A stretch of 64,000 nt of DNA, taken from NCBI GenBank assembly GCA_039921525.1, contig JBDSBP010000575.1, forward strand, positions 1 to 64,000, written 5' to 3'. The notes under the pieces are model-generated. The model did not search any database. It saw only the letters and a list, made by a program, of their open reading frames with translations, and was not told the origin of the DNA. This DNA comes from JADCRZ01 sp039921525. GTDB taxonomy: Bacteria > Bacteroidota > Bacteroidia > Chitinophagales > Chitinophagaceae. Positions 53,599 through 63,282 of the stretch are shown piece by piece (the first letter of the stretch is position 1; every line of letters begins with the position of its first letter). The position numbers were made by a program, and so were the translations under genes.

Positions 53599-55935
53599 AT
53601 GGAAATTATCGACAAAAAGGATAATAAAAAGAATAGTAGTTTAAGTATTAAGCAGTTATGGGTCCGGTATGTTGCGTATTGGCCATTATTTGTTTTATTT
53701 TTTGTTATATCTGTTGCAGGAGGCTGGCTTTATCTCCACTATACAGTACCCATGTATCAGTCATCCGCAAAAATTCTCATTAAAGACGAAAAAAAGGGAT
53801 CAGAAGATTCGAAAACGGAAGAGTCATTTAATAGTCTTTCCTCCAAAAAAATTATTGAAAATGAAATGGAAGTCATCCAGTCTTCCTCGCTGATAAATGA
53901 AGTGGTAAAAACACTTAATTTATATGCGCCTATTTTCGAGGAGGGTAAAATACGGCCATTACCTGCTTATACTACCTCGCCTGTTAAAATACAGGTGCAA
54001 AACCCAAATGATATAAAGAAAACAGGGAAGGTCTTTTTCAAGTACGATGGTAGAAATCCCAGGGTACTTATGAATAACAATCAATATCCCCTCAATGCAT
54101 GGGTGAATACCAAGTATGGCGTTTTAAGATTTATCACCAATACCCGGTATTCAGGAGCCACGCCTAAAAACTTGTACTTCCAGCTGGTAAATCCAAAAAA
54201 TGTAATGGTGGATGTGCAGTCCAAGTTAAAAGTTATTTCAGCCAGCAAATTGTCTACCATATTAAACCTGGTGATATTAGATGAAGTGCCGGAACGTGCA
54301 GATGATATATTGAATGAATTATTGGCGGCTTATAATAAAGCCATCGTTGATGATAAAAATACCTTGGCATCCAATACACTGGCTTTTGTGGAAGAAAGGT
54401 TGAGTAATGTTGGTCGTGATTTGGCCGCCATTGAGCAAAAGGTTCAGAAATATAAAGCTAACCAGGGCGCGATAGATATAGGTACCCAGGGCAGATTGTT
54501 CCTGGAGAATGTAAGTTCCAACGATCAGAAATTGGGACAAATTAATATGCAGACGGCCATTTTAAATAAAGTGGAAGAATATGTTCATTCTAAAAATAAC
54601 CAGGGTGGTATAGTGCCGTCTACCTTAGGAATAAATGATGATGGGTTGTCAACTTTATTAAATAGGTTATCTGATGCCGAAACAAAGTTTGAAACGCTTA
54701 AAAAAACCGGTGTGGCGGTGAATCATCCTTCCATGCTGGCGCTTGAAAATCAAATACAAAAGTTAAAACCGAGTATTTTAGAAAATCTTCAGGGCCAGAA
54801 AGCCAGTTTAGAAGCCGGAAGGGAAAATTTATCTACCACCAACAGTCAATATTCATCACTGCTTCAATCCATACCAAAAAAGGAAAGAGAGCTCGTGGAT
54901 ATCAGTCGCGAGCAGAATCTTAAAAACGAAATTTATACCTTTCTATCAAAAAAGAGGGAAGAAACAGCCCTGGCCCATGCTTCCACTGTATCCGACAGCA
55001 GGGTAGTGGATAAAGCCCAATCATCTATACTTCCGGTAAGTCCTAAGAAGAAAGTAGTGTATATGATTGCTTTGACCCTGGCGCTTTTTTTGGGAGTAGG
55101 AACAGTAACCGCCAAGGAAAAATTGATTAATACTATCTTGTTCAGAAATGAAATTGAAGAGTTGACTTCTTTCCCTATCATCGGCGAAATTTCTTACGAA
55201 AAATCAAACGCGTCAATCGTTACCGGTACGGGAAAAAGAACATTTATCGCCGAACAATTCAGGGAGTTGAGAATTGCACTTAACTTTTTTAAAGCAAGTA
55301 CTAAAAAAAGAAAAATACTGGTTACTTCTACGATTGCTGGCGAAGGAAAAAGCTTTATTGCCACCAACCTGGCGTTGAGCTTTGCTTTAACAGGAAAGAA
55401 AGTAATACTCCTGGAGCTTGATTTAAACAGGCCCAAATTAAGTATTAACCTGAGTGTTACCAATGATAGAGGTATTTCCGACTATTTGCTTGGAACCAGG
55501 GATCCCGAAGAAATTATAAAGAGAACTGATATACATGAGAATCTTTTTATTATACCTTCTGGTCCCCTTCCCGATAATCCTTCAGAGCTTTTGATGAATG
55601 GGAAAATTGAAGACCTGATGGATTTTTTAAATGGCATTTTTGATTACATCATTGTAGATATTGCCCCCGTCGGACCAGTTACAGACGCTTACGTACTATC
55701 CACCTTGTGCGATGTAACCTTGTATATCATCAGGCATAAATACACTCCCAAAATATTTGTAGAGAGAATGGATGAAAATAACAAGATCAAAAAATTAAAA
55801 AATGTTGCGCTTGTGTTCAATGGCATCCTTCCGCGTGGTTTTTCCAAAAACAACTATGGTTATGGTTACGGATATGGACATGAGTATAATCAAGACGGCT
55901 ATTATAGCGTTTCGAAAAAACTGGTGAAAAAATAA
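53599..55935 (+). CDS. wzc: Polysaccharide co-polymerase and tyrosine autokinase (Wzc-like)
   Basis: 778 residues in the inner membrane. A Wzz-type chain-length domain lies between membrane helix 1 (about 30-48) and helix 2 (about 484-504), with long periplasmic coiled coils. The cytoplasmic BY-kinase domain has Walker A TSTIAGEGKSF (about 573-583), Walker A' LLELDLNRPKLS and Walker B YIIVDIAPVGPV. The C-terminal tail (about 750-770) is a Tyr/Gly cluster (YGYGYGYGHEYNQDGYYS), the usual autophosphorylation site. No wza-type export gene lies next to it in this window. Confidence 0.92.
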   Translation: MEIIDKKDNKKNSSLSIKQLWVRYVAYWPLFVLFFVISVAGGWLYLHYTVPMYQSSAKILIKDEKKGSEDSKTEESFNSLSSKKIIENEMEVIQSSSLINEVVKTLNLYAPIFEEGKIRPLPAYTTSPVKIQVQNPNDIKKTGKVFFKYDGRNPRVLMNNNQYPLNAWVNTKYGVLRFITNTRYSGATPKNLYFQLVNPKNVMVDVQSKLKVISASKLSTILNLVILDEVPERADDILNELLAAYNKAIVDDKNTLASNTLAFVEERLSNVGRDLAAIEQKVQKYKANQGAIDIGTQGRLFLENVSSNDQKLGQINMQTAILNKVEEYVHSKNNQGGIVPSTLGINDDGLSTLLNRLSDAETKFETLKKTGVAVNHPSMLALENQIQKLKPSILENLQGQKASLEAGRENLSTTNSQYSSLLQSIPKKERELVDISREQNLKNEIYTFLSKKREETALAHASTVSDSRVVDKAQSSILPVSPKKKVVYMIALTLALFLGVGTVTAKEKLINTILFRNEIEELTSFPIIGEISYEKSNASIVTGTGKRTFIAEQFRELRIALNFFKASTKKRKILVTSTIAGEGKSFIATNLALSFALTGKKVILLELDLNRPKLSINLSVTNDRGISDYLLGTRDPEEIIKRTDIHENLFIIPSGPLPDNPSELLMNGKIEDLMDFLNGIFDYIIVDIAPVGPVTDAYVLSTLCDVTLYIIRHKYTPKIFVERMDENNKIKKLKNVALVFNGILPRGFSKNNYGYGYGYGHEYNQDGYYSVSKKLVKK

Positions 55936-56128
55936 CGACGATCTGTTCTCATAAATTCTGTCGATACCTGCCTGATGCAGGTGCAACATTCCTGAAAAGG
56001 TGAAAATTTACGATCCAATCCTCCTGTAATTTCCAAACAATCCTATTGTGTTTAAATATAGTGCAAATGCTTGCCAGGTATGCGTAAACTATCGTAATTA
56101 ATTATGAATCACTTTTAAAAATTAAGGA

Positions 56129-56692
56129 ATGGCAAATATTTACATGAATGCTAAATGGCACATTGTTTTAACGAAGGCAGGTTGTGAGAAAAAAGTGGTT
56201 GGCTATTTTCAAAAAAAACAACTTGAACATTATTGTCCTTTAAACACCTTACCATCATCCGATAACCGGTCAAGAAAACAACAGGAGCCTTTACTTAAAT
56301 CCTATGTTTTTGTCAGGATCGATGAAAGCCAGGTGGAGCAGGTTCGTAAAACGTCGGGGGTTATGAATTTCGTTTACTGGTTAAATAAACCTGCAATAAT
56401 AAAAGAGATGGAAATTGAAACGATCCGATTTTTTTTACATCAATATCAAACGCTTCACATCGAAAAAACGGAGGTTAATATTAATGAGAATGTAAAGAGC
56501 ATCAGGGCGTCTTCGATTACGAAGGAGGGGAATGTTACCGAGATGCTTCATAATTCAATCAAAGCAACATTACCGTCTTTGGGTATTGTGCTCATTGCCA
56601 GGATACCAGAAAATGCCCATACCGGAAAATTAACGTATAATAATATAACATACAATACAGTTGAAAAGCAGATCATTAAAGAGCAGTTTTAA
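56129..56692 (+). CDS. upxY: UpxY-family transcription antiterminator (NusG-like)
   Basis: 187 residues. The N-terminal NGN domain begins AKWHIVLTKAGCEKKVVGYFQKK, and LLKSYVFVRIDESQVEQVRKTSGVMNFVYW is typical of UpxY/RfaH-like NusG paralogues. A short KOW-like end follows. In Bacteroides such proteins allow transcription through capsule operons. It lies after wzc and before a 556-base gap with hairpins, then the flippase and transferase genes. Confidence 0.88.
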   Translation: MANIYMNAKWHIVLTKAGCEKKVVGYFQKKQLEHYCPLNTLPSSDNRSRKQQEPLLKSYVFVRIDESQVEQVRKTSGVMNFVYWLNKPAIIKEMEIETIRFFLHQYQTLHIEKTEVNINENVKSIRASSITKEGNVTEMLHNSIKATLPSLGIVLIARIPENAHTGKLTYNNITYNTVEKQIIKEQF

Positions 56693-57248
56693 ATTGAAGA
56701 ATTAAAAATTGCCGTGGAAATGCGAGATGGATAAATTGTGTAAATTTCACACTAACGATTATAAACGTTTGAATTACATAGTTGGTTGAATTTAAATATA
56801 AAAGGATTTAAATTTTTTAAACTGGGTCAATTACATCATGGAGGGGTTAAACCCACATTCCATGTATTAGACGGATCGAGATAAAAAAAATAATTGATAA
56901 TGAAGCCTCAATGTGACTGAGGGACGGCGAAGCCGTATGATTTTTAGAAGTTAGACTGGGTTTTATTAATAGTTAATACAGGTGATTGAAAGCCGGATAA
57001 CTTCTGATGGATCCATTAAATTGTCTTTTAGTGCAGTATATTTGGAAACGATTTCTGCCATATCGCCGGCAATATATAGATAATTAATTTAATTCCTGAC
57101 TTCGTTCGCCATTCAATAAATTATGGATGGTATCAATAATGAAAATAATAGCATCGTTTTATTTTATAATAAATGTGATGTATCATCAAATCCTGGTTTT
57201 TAATACGTGCAGTTACGTAAAAGCCTAAGCTAATAACTGTATAAGTTC
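56693..57248 (+). other. Long leader between upxY and the flippase gene
   Basis: 556 bases without an acceptable ORF, inside an otherwise compact polysaccharide locus. It contains the two hairpins listed at 56906-56945. Such a leader is where UpxY would act on RNA polymerase. Low GC. Confidence 0.5.
56906..56945 (+). terminator. Tandem hairpin, candidate UpxY-controlled terminator
   Basis: CCTCA (56906-56910) pairs with TGAGG (56918-56922). Then ACGGC (56924-56928) pairs with GCCGT (56932-56936) around GAA, followed by ATGATTTTT. The second stem is short (5 bp) but GC-rich with a U-run, so a weak or conditional terminator is plausible. Confidence 0.5.
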
Positions 57249-58787
57249 ATGAATAAAAAAATATTAAAGTGGAATTTGATTTTTCAATATGGGTATGTTA
57301 TAACCAGTATAGTAAGCTCAATAATTTTATTTCCTGTTTATTTAAAGCATATAGATGCAAGTACGCTGGGAATTTGGTTGGCTACTGGTAACATACTTGC
57401 CTGGATGACTTTAGCCGATCCTGGCGTAGGTGATGTGCTTCAACAAAAAATAGCCGAGCTCCGGGGAAAAAAAATGTATAATGAAATTGGCCAAACGATC
57501 GGGTCGGGATTTATCGCTTCCGCATTAATTTTGATTATTTCTATTATTGCAGGTTTTATTTTCTTTTTCCTGATAGGAACCATTATTAATAAAGATGTTT
57601 CTCAATACCCTAACCTGCAGATGGCGCTGGCTCTTTCGATCATCGCCACAGGTATGTCACTGGTTTCATTTAGTGTATCGGGTATTAACCAGGGTATGCA
57701 TAATTCGGCTCACGTGGCAATTGCTTCGTTGATTGCCAACGGGGTATTTCTCGTAGTGAATGTGTTGCTTTTATATTTAGGTTTTGGAGTTATATCAATC
57801 GCATTTGCTAATTTATGCAGGGCTCTTTTTGTAAATATCTATAATATGGCAGCCTTGCGTAACCTGCTGAAACGAGAAAATTTAAAAGTAACATTCAATC
57901 TCGACCATTTTAAATCATTCATCCGTATTTTTTCATTTACTTCCGTTTCAAGAATAGTGAGCGGATTTTCGTCCAGTATGGACATGATAATCCTGGCAAG
58001 ATTTATTCCACCAGGAATGATTACTATTTTTGAAATAAACAGGAGGCCTATCATTCTAACCCAATCCCTTGTAGGGCGCCATTCCGTTGCGTTAATGCCG
58101 TTGATCTCGCATGCAAAAGGACTGGATGATAAGAAAGGAATTAATAACCTTATTACCCGGCAGTTTAAATTCTATTCATTGGTTGCTTTATTTATTTCAT
58201 TTGTATTTTGCCTGGTGTATCGTGATCTGATTGCGTTATGGACAGGGGCAGATAAATATGCAGGAGATACCATCATGTATTTATTGGTAGCCAACTTTTT
58301 CTTTTTCCTGATAGGATATTTCATGTCTAATATGGGATACGCTCTGGGTGACATAAAAATGAATAGCGTTATTAACATTACCAAAGGATTGCTACTCGGT
58401 GTACTCTTGTTTTTTGTTGCGAGGAAATATGGAATTATTGGTACACTCACCGCATCGCTCTGTGTGGTATTGATAACAGACTTTTCTTATTTCACCTACA
58501 GGCTCTATAAAATTGGATACCTGCAATCAACTTTGATAAAAAGCAGCCTGCAGTTGTGGTCAATAATTGTACCGGCTGGTTTACTCTTAGTATGGGGATG
58601 TAAAACTTTGGTGCAGCACATGTTTTCGGAAACGATGTATATCCCTAAATTACTTGTTAGCGGAACAGTTTTTGCCAGCGCCTTTATAATATTATTGGTG
58701 TTGGTAGATGCCGAAGCCCGCGACATTGCCAGGTTAGTACGAGATAAATTCATATTAGCTCCTTACTTCAAATTGAAAAAAGTATAA
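57249..58787 (+). CDS. Lipid-linked oligosaccharide flippase (Wzx-like)
   Basis: 512 residues with 12 or more membrane helices, typical of the polysaccharide biosynthesis/MATE-like flippase group. It has a Wzx-type start (WNLIFQYGYVITSIVSSIILFPVYLKHID, then LGIWLATGNILAWMTLADPGVGD). It moves undecaprenyl-linked repeat units across the inner membrane. First gene after the UpxY-linked gap. Confidence 0.85.
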   Translation: MNKKILKWNLIFQYGYVITSIVSSIILFPVYLKHIDASTLGIWLATGNILAWMTLADPGVGDVLQQKIAELRGKKMYNEIGQTIGSGFIASALILIISIIAGFIFFFLIGTIINKDVSQYPNLQMALALSIIATGMSLVSFSVSGINQGMHNSAHVAIASLIANGVFLVVNVLLLYLGFGVISIAFANLCRALFVNIYNMAALRNLLKRENLKVTFNLDHFKSFIRIFSFTSVSRIVSGFSSSMDMIILARFIPPGMITIFEINRRPIILTQSLVGRHSVALMPLISHAKGLDDKKGINNLITRQFKFYSLVALFISFVFCLVYRDLIALWTGADKYAGDTIMYLLVANFFFFLIGYFMSNMGYALGDIKMNSVINITKGLLLGVLLFFVARKYGIIGTLTASLCVVLITDFSYFTYRLYKIGYLQSTLIKSSLQLWSIIVPAGLLLVWGCKTLVQHMFSETMYIPKLLVSGTVFASAFIILLVLVDAEARDIARLVRDKFILAPYFKLKKV

Positions 58788-58851
58788 TTATCACTCCAGC
58801 TCCTGCTTTCAAAAGCTCCTTACATAAACTCTTTGATCTTAAATTAAATAT

Positions 58852-59667
58852 ATGGCTAAATTAGTATTACTTCTTCGCGTAAAAGACGGGATTTTCTTTG
58901 TCGATGAATGGATTAAATGTTTTGAAAAACTGGCAGATGAAATTGTAGTATTGGATAACGGATCTACTGATGGTACGGATGTGATACTGGAAGCTCATCC
59001 TAAAGTAGTAAACTTCATGCGAACAACAGGATACAATGAAGGACGCGATAAAAAAATGCTGTATGAGGCGGCCAGGAAAAGAAATCCTGATTGGTGCCTT
59101 TGGCTGGATGTAGATGAAATATTTGAAGCTGAACTAACACGCACCGACTTTGACCGGCTTATGAGCAGGAGTTATGTTAATAAGTATGCATTTCGTCGTT
59201 TTCATTTTATTGACAGGGAATATTTTGCCGGCTCATGGTTTCGGTTAAACTATAGCTCGGGTCATGATCGCGTTATGTGGAGAGAACAGTCTTCCGGTTA
59301 TTTTGAAAATAAAATACTTGATTCACCCAATGTAAAAGGAATTACGGGTTTGAGGATCAATACCAACTTCCGCCTGAAACATCTTGGTTACATCAGCAAA
59401 GAATTGGTGGATAAAAAAGCAGAAATTTACCGGGCTATACCCGGTGAAAGAGAAGCCGTGCTCCAGGAAATGTATCTCCAAAATGAGAAAAAAATTAAAT
59501 GGTCGGATAAAAGAAATAGTAACCAGGTAGTTTTACTAAACGGCCTTTTGAATACTCTTCAATTTATAAGCTTGTTTCCACGTGGAATGAAAAAAGCAAT
59601 CAAAATTGTACAGGCTCGATTGCCCAAAGAAGCCTCCACAAATAACGCATCACTTAACAAGATATAA
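58852..59667 (+). CDS. Glycosyltransferase family 2
   Basis: 271 residues of the GT-A fold. Nucleotide-sugar site motifs LDNGSTDGTD and WCLWLDVDEIFEA (DxD-type) are clear. The rest is compact with no membrane segment. It is in the polysaccharide gene row, 64 bases after the flippase. Sugar specificity not readable. Confidence 0.88.
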   Translation: MAKLVLLLRVKDGIFFVDEWIKCFEKLADEIVVLDNGSTDGTDVILEAHPKVVNFMRTTGYNEGRDKKMLYEAARKRNPDWCLWLDVDEIFEAELTRTDFDRLMSRSYVNKYAFRRFHFIDREYFAGSWFRLNYSSGHDRVMWREQSSGYFENKILDSPNVKGITGLRINTNFRLKHLGYISKELVDKKAEIYRAIPGEREAVLQEMYLQNEKKIKWSDKRNSNQVVLLNGLLNTLQFISLFPRGMKKAIKIVQARLPKEASTNNASLNKI

Positions 59668-59739
59668 ATAATAAAAGGTTTTGAAGTGGCAAATTGTGAA
59701 ATCATTCCAATTCGCCGCCTGACTGATTAAGATAACATC

Positions 59740-61032
59740 GTGAATTTTTCCCACATCAAAATATCGAACTATCGCTTTGAAATAAGAGAGTTCCTGATAT
59801 TATTCTTTGCTTACTTCTTAATGGAGAATATCTTTTCATGGTTATGCCTGCCGGTATCCATTATACTGCTGGCATATGAAAAGCTGCTCAGTATCGTTAT
59901 TTATGGATTTATGTTATATAGATTCATGCATCTGAAACCGAGCGAGAAAATTTACCTGGGCTTGTTTACGCTGATCTTGATAAGGATGGTTTTTGAATCT
60001 ATGTATAAGTTTAATACACCCTTCCAGCAGTTCACTTTATTTACGGTATTGTTTCCCGTGGTGTATACCATTTTTATCAAATACGTGTTTCGTTATTATG
60101 ATCTGGACATCCTGGAGTTTGTAGCTAAATTCTATCTTTTCGCCTACATCCTTATCATGTTAATCTATGGCAGAGGATTTTCTTTCAGCCTTGAAAGTGT
60201 AGACATGGATGATTATGGTCCTTTTTCCGGAGATAGCCGGATTGTGCATGCACGATCCATTTTTACAATGATCATCCCTTTGTTATATTATATGCACAGG
60301 TATATCGTAACAAAGAAATGGACGTTTCTGATACCCTTCGTTTTTTGTTTTATGGTTATCCTTTTGCATCAACACCGTTCGGTATGGAGCAGTGCTTTGG
60401 TGGCCATGTTTATTTATTTTCTTTCAAGTTTTAACACAGGCAAACTAAAGGCCACGCGATTTAGCAGGCTGGCTATGGGTTCGCTTATAGTTTTGGGTAT
60501 CTCTATCTTTTTCCTGATAAACCTGGCGCCCTCTTTTATTGATTTTTTAGTTGACCGGTTTAGTGAAATATTCGACCCTTCACGTGAAGACGGAACCGGT
60601 AGTTTTAGGCGACTGCAAAGGGATACATACTTTCCTTACTTTCTTCAAAGACCTGTTTTCGGATGGACTTTCGAAGGTTTTAATTTGGTTAACCCGTTGG
60701 TAGATTGGTGGCCGGAAAAAAGCGGGCAGCACTTTCATGAGGGGTATATGGAAATGTTATATTATCATGGCGTTGTTGGATTGCTGTTAAAATATTCCTT
60801 TTTGATTTACCTGGTTGTAAAAGCGTTCAGCAAAAAATTATCTGAACAAGCGATAATACTAGTGGCATTTGCCATCTCAGGGTTGATATTCTCTCTAAGT
60901 TATGTGCTACCACTTGTATTCTGGGGTCATGTAGGAATGTGTTTATTCTACCTGGAAAGAGACAATACAGGCATTAAGAAAAATCTTGCGAAACTTAAAG
61001 AGAAATTGCCATCTGGAAGGATGGCTTTATAA
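59740..61032 (+). CDS. O-antigen polymerase/ligase-like membrane protein (Wzy-type)
   Basis: 430 residues, GTG start, about ten membrane helices, and a large loop with RRLQRDTYFPYFLQRPVFGWTFEGFN and HFHEGYMEMLYYHG, as in the Wzy_C/O-antigen ligase family. It probably polymerises repeat units at the periplasmic face. An in-frame ATG (MENIFSWLC) 28 codons on is less likely because it removes the first helix. Confidence 0.72.
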   Translation: MNFSHIKISNYRFEIREFLILFFAYFLMENIFSWLCLPVSIILLAYEKLLSIVIYGFMLYRFMHLKPSEKIYLGLFTLILIRMVFESMYKFNTPFQQFTLFTVLFPVVYTIFIKYVFRYYDLDILEFVAKFYLFAYILIMLIYGRGFSFSLESVDMDDYGPFSGDSRIVHARSIFTMIIPLLYYMHRYIVTKKWTFLIPFVFCFMVILLHQHRSVWSSALVAMFIYFLSSFNTGKLKATRFSRLAMGSLIVLGISIFFLINLAPSFIDFLVDRFSEIFDPSREDGTGSFRRLQRDTYFPYFLQRPVFGWTFEGFNLVNPLVDWWPEKSGQHFHEGYMEMLYYHGVVGLLLKYSFLIYLVVKAFSKKLSEQAIILVAFAISGLIFSLSYVLPLVFWGHVGMCLFYLERDNTGIKKNLAKLKEKLPSGRMAL

Positions 61033-61090
61033 AAGGCCCCGAACATTAATTTCTAAAACAGCTTTTGCTCATTAATATCAGATCATAATT

Positions 61091-61939
61091 ATGAAAATTG
61101 CAGTGCTTTTGGCTACTTACAACAGGAAGGATAAAACGTTGAGCTGTCTGGAAAACCTGTTAAAGCAGGAAAACCTGGCTGATACACACCTGGAAATATT
61201 TCTTACAGATGATGCTTCTTCAGATGGAACAGCGGTTGCGGTAAAAACCAGCTTCCCTTCTGTGAACATCTTTAATGGAACAGGTTCACTTTTCTGGGCT
61301 GGTGGAATGCGCAACTCCTGGAAGAAGGCCTTAGGTTCCGATCCTGATTATTTTTTGCTGTTGAATGACGACACCATATTAACAAAAACTGCCATTGCAG
61401 ATTTATTGAAATATAGCAGCATGGATATAACATATACTACTCCGGCAATATGTATCGGCAGCACAGCAGACTGGTATACCGGTGAAATTTCATATGGTGG
61501 AAAAAAACTAAGATCAAAGAAAAATACGAAGAGTGATGTAGTGTTTAGTAAAACCCAGTATGTTGAATGCGACCTGGGAAACGCAAATATTATGTTAGTT
61601 CCTAATTCAGTGGTGAAAAAAATTGGAATGCTATCGGATGCTTTTACACATGTTCTTGCGGACTATGACTATACTTTACGAGCAAAAAAAGCAGGTTTTA
61701 AAGTTATGGTGGCCCCAGGTATTCTTGGTAACTGCCAGGATGATCACGGTAAAAACTGGAAATCGACAAATGTTTCCTTAAAGGAAAGAATCAGGTATCT
61801 AAAAAGCCCAAAGGGATTAGCATATAGTGAATACCTGGGCTTTATTAAAGAACATTTTCCCCGCTATTTGCCGGAAGCTTTTTTTAAATTATGGATGAAG
61901 ACCTTGTTTCCCTTTGTTTGGGACACTCTAAAAAAATAG
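61091..61939 (+). CDS. Glycosyltransferase family 2 (rhamnosyltransferase-like)
   Basis: 282 residues. VLLATYNRKDKTLSCLENLL, FLTDDASSDGTA and LLLNDDTIL (DxD-type) are typical of GT2. LFWAGGMRNSW is characteristic of rhamnosyltransferase-like members. Soluble, probably membrane-associated. Confidence 0.88.
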   Translation: MKIAVLLATYNRKDKTLSCLENLLKQENLADTHLEIFLTDDASSDGTAVAVKTSFPSVNIFNGTGSLFWAGGMRNSWKKALGSDPDYFLLLNDDTILTKTAIADLLKYSSMDITYTTPAICIGSTADWYTGEISYGGKKLRSKKNTKSDVVFSKTQYVECDLGNANIMLVPNSVVKKIGMLSDAFTHVLADYDYTLRAKKAGFKVMVAPGILGNCQDDHGKNWKSTNVSLKERIRYLKSPKGLAYSEYLGFIKEHFPRYLPEAFFKLWMKTLFPFVWDTLKK

Positions 61940-62029
61940 AACTTCTTAACTATAACAGATGCAACAGTACACAATCAGGCTAATCAACGCCATCAACTTT
62001 CAATTTTCATTCTTTAAAACATTCTACAA

Positions 62030-62956
62030 GTGAATAAATCAATCATAATAGCTGTGTTCTGCTACAAAAGAGCCAATAAGTTAAAACTATGTATAGAGGC
62101 CTTATTAAAAAATCCGGAATGTTCTTCCATGGATATTATCTTTTTCTCTGACGGTTTTAAAGGGGAAAGGGATAAAGCGGGTGTATTAGAAGTAAGAGAA
62201 TACATTAAATCCATTACTGGGTTCAGGAAAGTGTATAAACATTTCAGGTCAACCAATTTAAGTACCGGTCCAAATTTCCAGACTGGACTTACATTCCTGA
62301 GCGATAATTTTGAGCAGTTCATCGTAGTAGAAGACGACCTGGTAGTGTCGCCTAACTATTTAAGTTATATGCTGTCCGGCCTTTCTTTTTATAAGGATCA
62401 GAAAACTATTTTTAGCATAACGGGTTTTTGTTTCCCGTTGAGTTTGAATGATTACAATTATGACACGATTATATACAAACGATTTTGTTCCTACGGATGG
62501 GCATCCTGGTCAAACAGAACGAAAGATGTAATATGGGATGCTGATAAATTGGATAATCTAATCAAAACTTCCCCAAATTTTAAAAAGCGCTTAAATGCAG
62601 AAGGATTTGATTTATTCAGAATGCTGGATAAACAGATTAAGGGCATCATTTCTACCTGGGACATTCAAATGCAGGTTCATGTAGCGGAAAACAGGCTGAA
62701 AGTTGTTTACCCGGTGATATCTAAAGTGGCCAATATCGGATTTGATACAGAATCCACCAATACTTTTGGTATTAATTACCTGAAAACGCCGATGGATATT
62801 GGGTTGAACAGGAAGTTTCATTTTTGTAATGAGAACGTGATAGAAGATGTTCTTGAAAAACAGTTGAAAAAGCCCTACGGTTTGCAGGCCCTGGTTACAA
62901 GGAAAATAATAAACACATTTATCAAGGTAACCGCCCAGGTAAAAAAAGTTGGTTAA
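62030..62956 (+). CDS. Glycosyltransferase (GT2/GNT-I-like)
   Basis: 308 residues, GTG start. The GT-A type start VFCYKRANKLKLCIEALL and the DxD-type VVEDDLVVSPNYL are visible. SYGWASWSNRTKDVIWD resembles the C-terminal acceptor part of such transferases. Probably adds one sugar of the repeat unit. Specificity unknown. Confidence 0.75.
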   Translation: MNKSIIIAVFCYKRANKLKLCIEALLKNPECSSMDIIFFSDGFKGERDKAGVLEVREYIKSITGFRKVYKHFRSTNLSTGPNFQTGLTFLSDNFEQFIVVEDDLVVSPNYLSYMLSGLSFYKDQKTIFSITGFCFPLSLNDYNYDTIIYKRFCSYGWASWSNRTKDVIWDADKLDNLIKTSPNFKKRLNAEGFDLFRMLDKQIKGIISTWDIQMQVHVAENRLKVVYPVISKVANIGFDTESTNTFGINYLKTPMDIGLNRKFHFCNENVIEDVLEKQLKKPYGLQALVTRKIINTFIKVTAQVKKVG

Positions 62957-63149
62957 TTTATTCTTGTTCCTGACAAAAAAGCAACCTTCATTGTTATATG
63001 CCCGTTGCATTTGATCGTATCATCATGCAGCTAAGCGTTCTACATCCACGTATGTAATAGGTGTAGGAAGAATTAAGGTAAAGAGTCTTACAATAGAAAA
63101 ATTTGTAATAACAATATCCAGCCAAACCAAAATTACGTATATAAGAAAA

Positions 63150-63175
63150 AGAGCTATCCCACTGAGGATAGTTCT
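63150..63175. terminator. Hairpin between glycosyltransferase genes
   Basis: AGAGCTATCC (63150-63159) pairs with GGATAGTTCT (63166-63175) with one G-U pair. On the plus strand there is no U-run. On the minus strand it is followed by TTTTTCTT, but no minus gene precedes it. It may be a partial terminator or RNA stabiliser. The rest of 62957-63282 holds nothing else evident. Confidence 0.45.
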
Positions 63176-63282
63176 ACTCTCCCCCTTGCCTTTGAACTTA
63201 ATTTAATAGAACTTTTACTTTCAGGATTTTTATTTTTTGTTTAACAAGCAGTAATAGTTAGTCCATTTTATACACTACAGTA

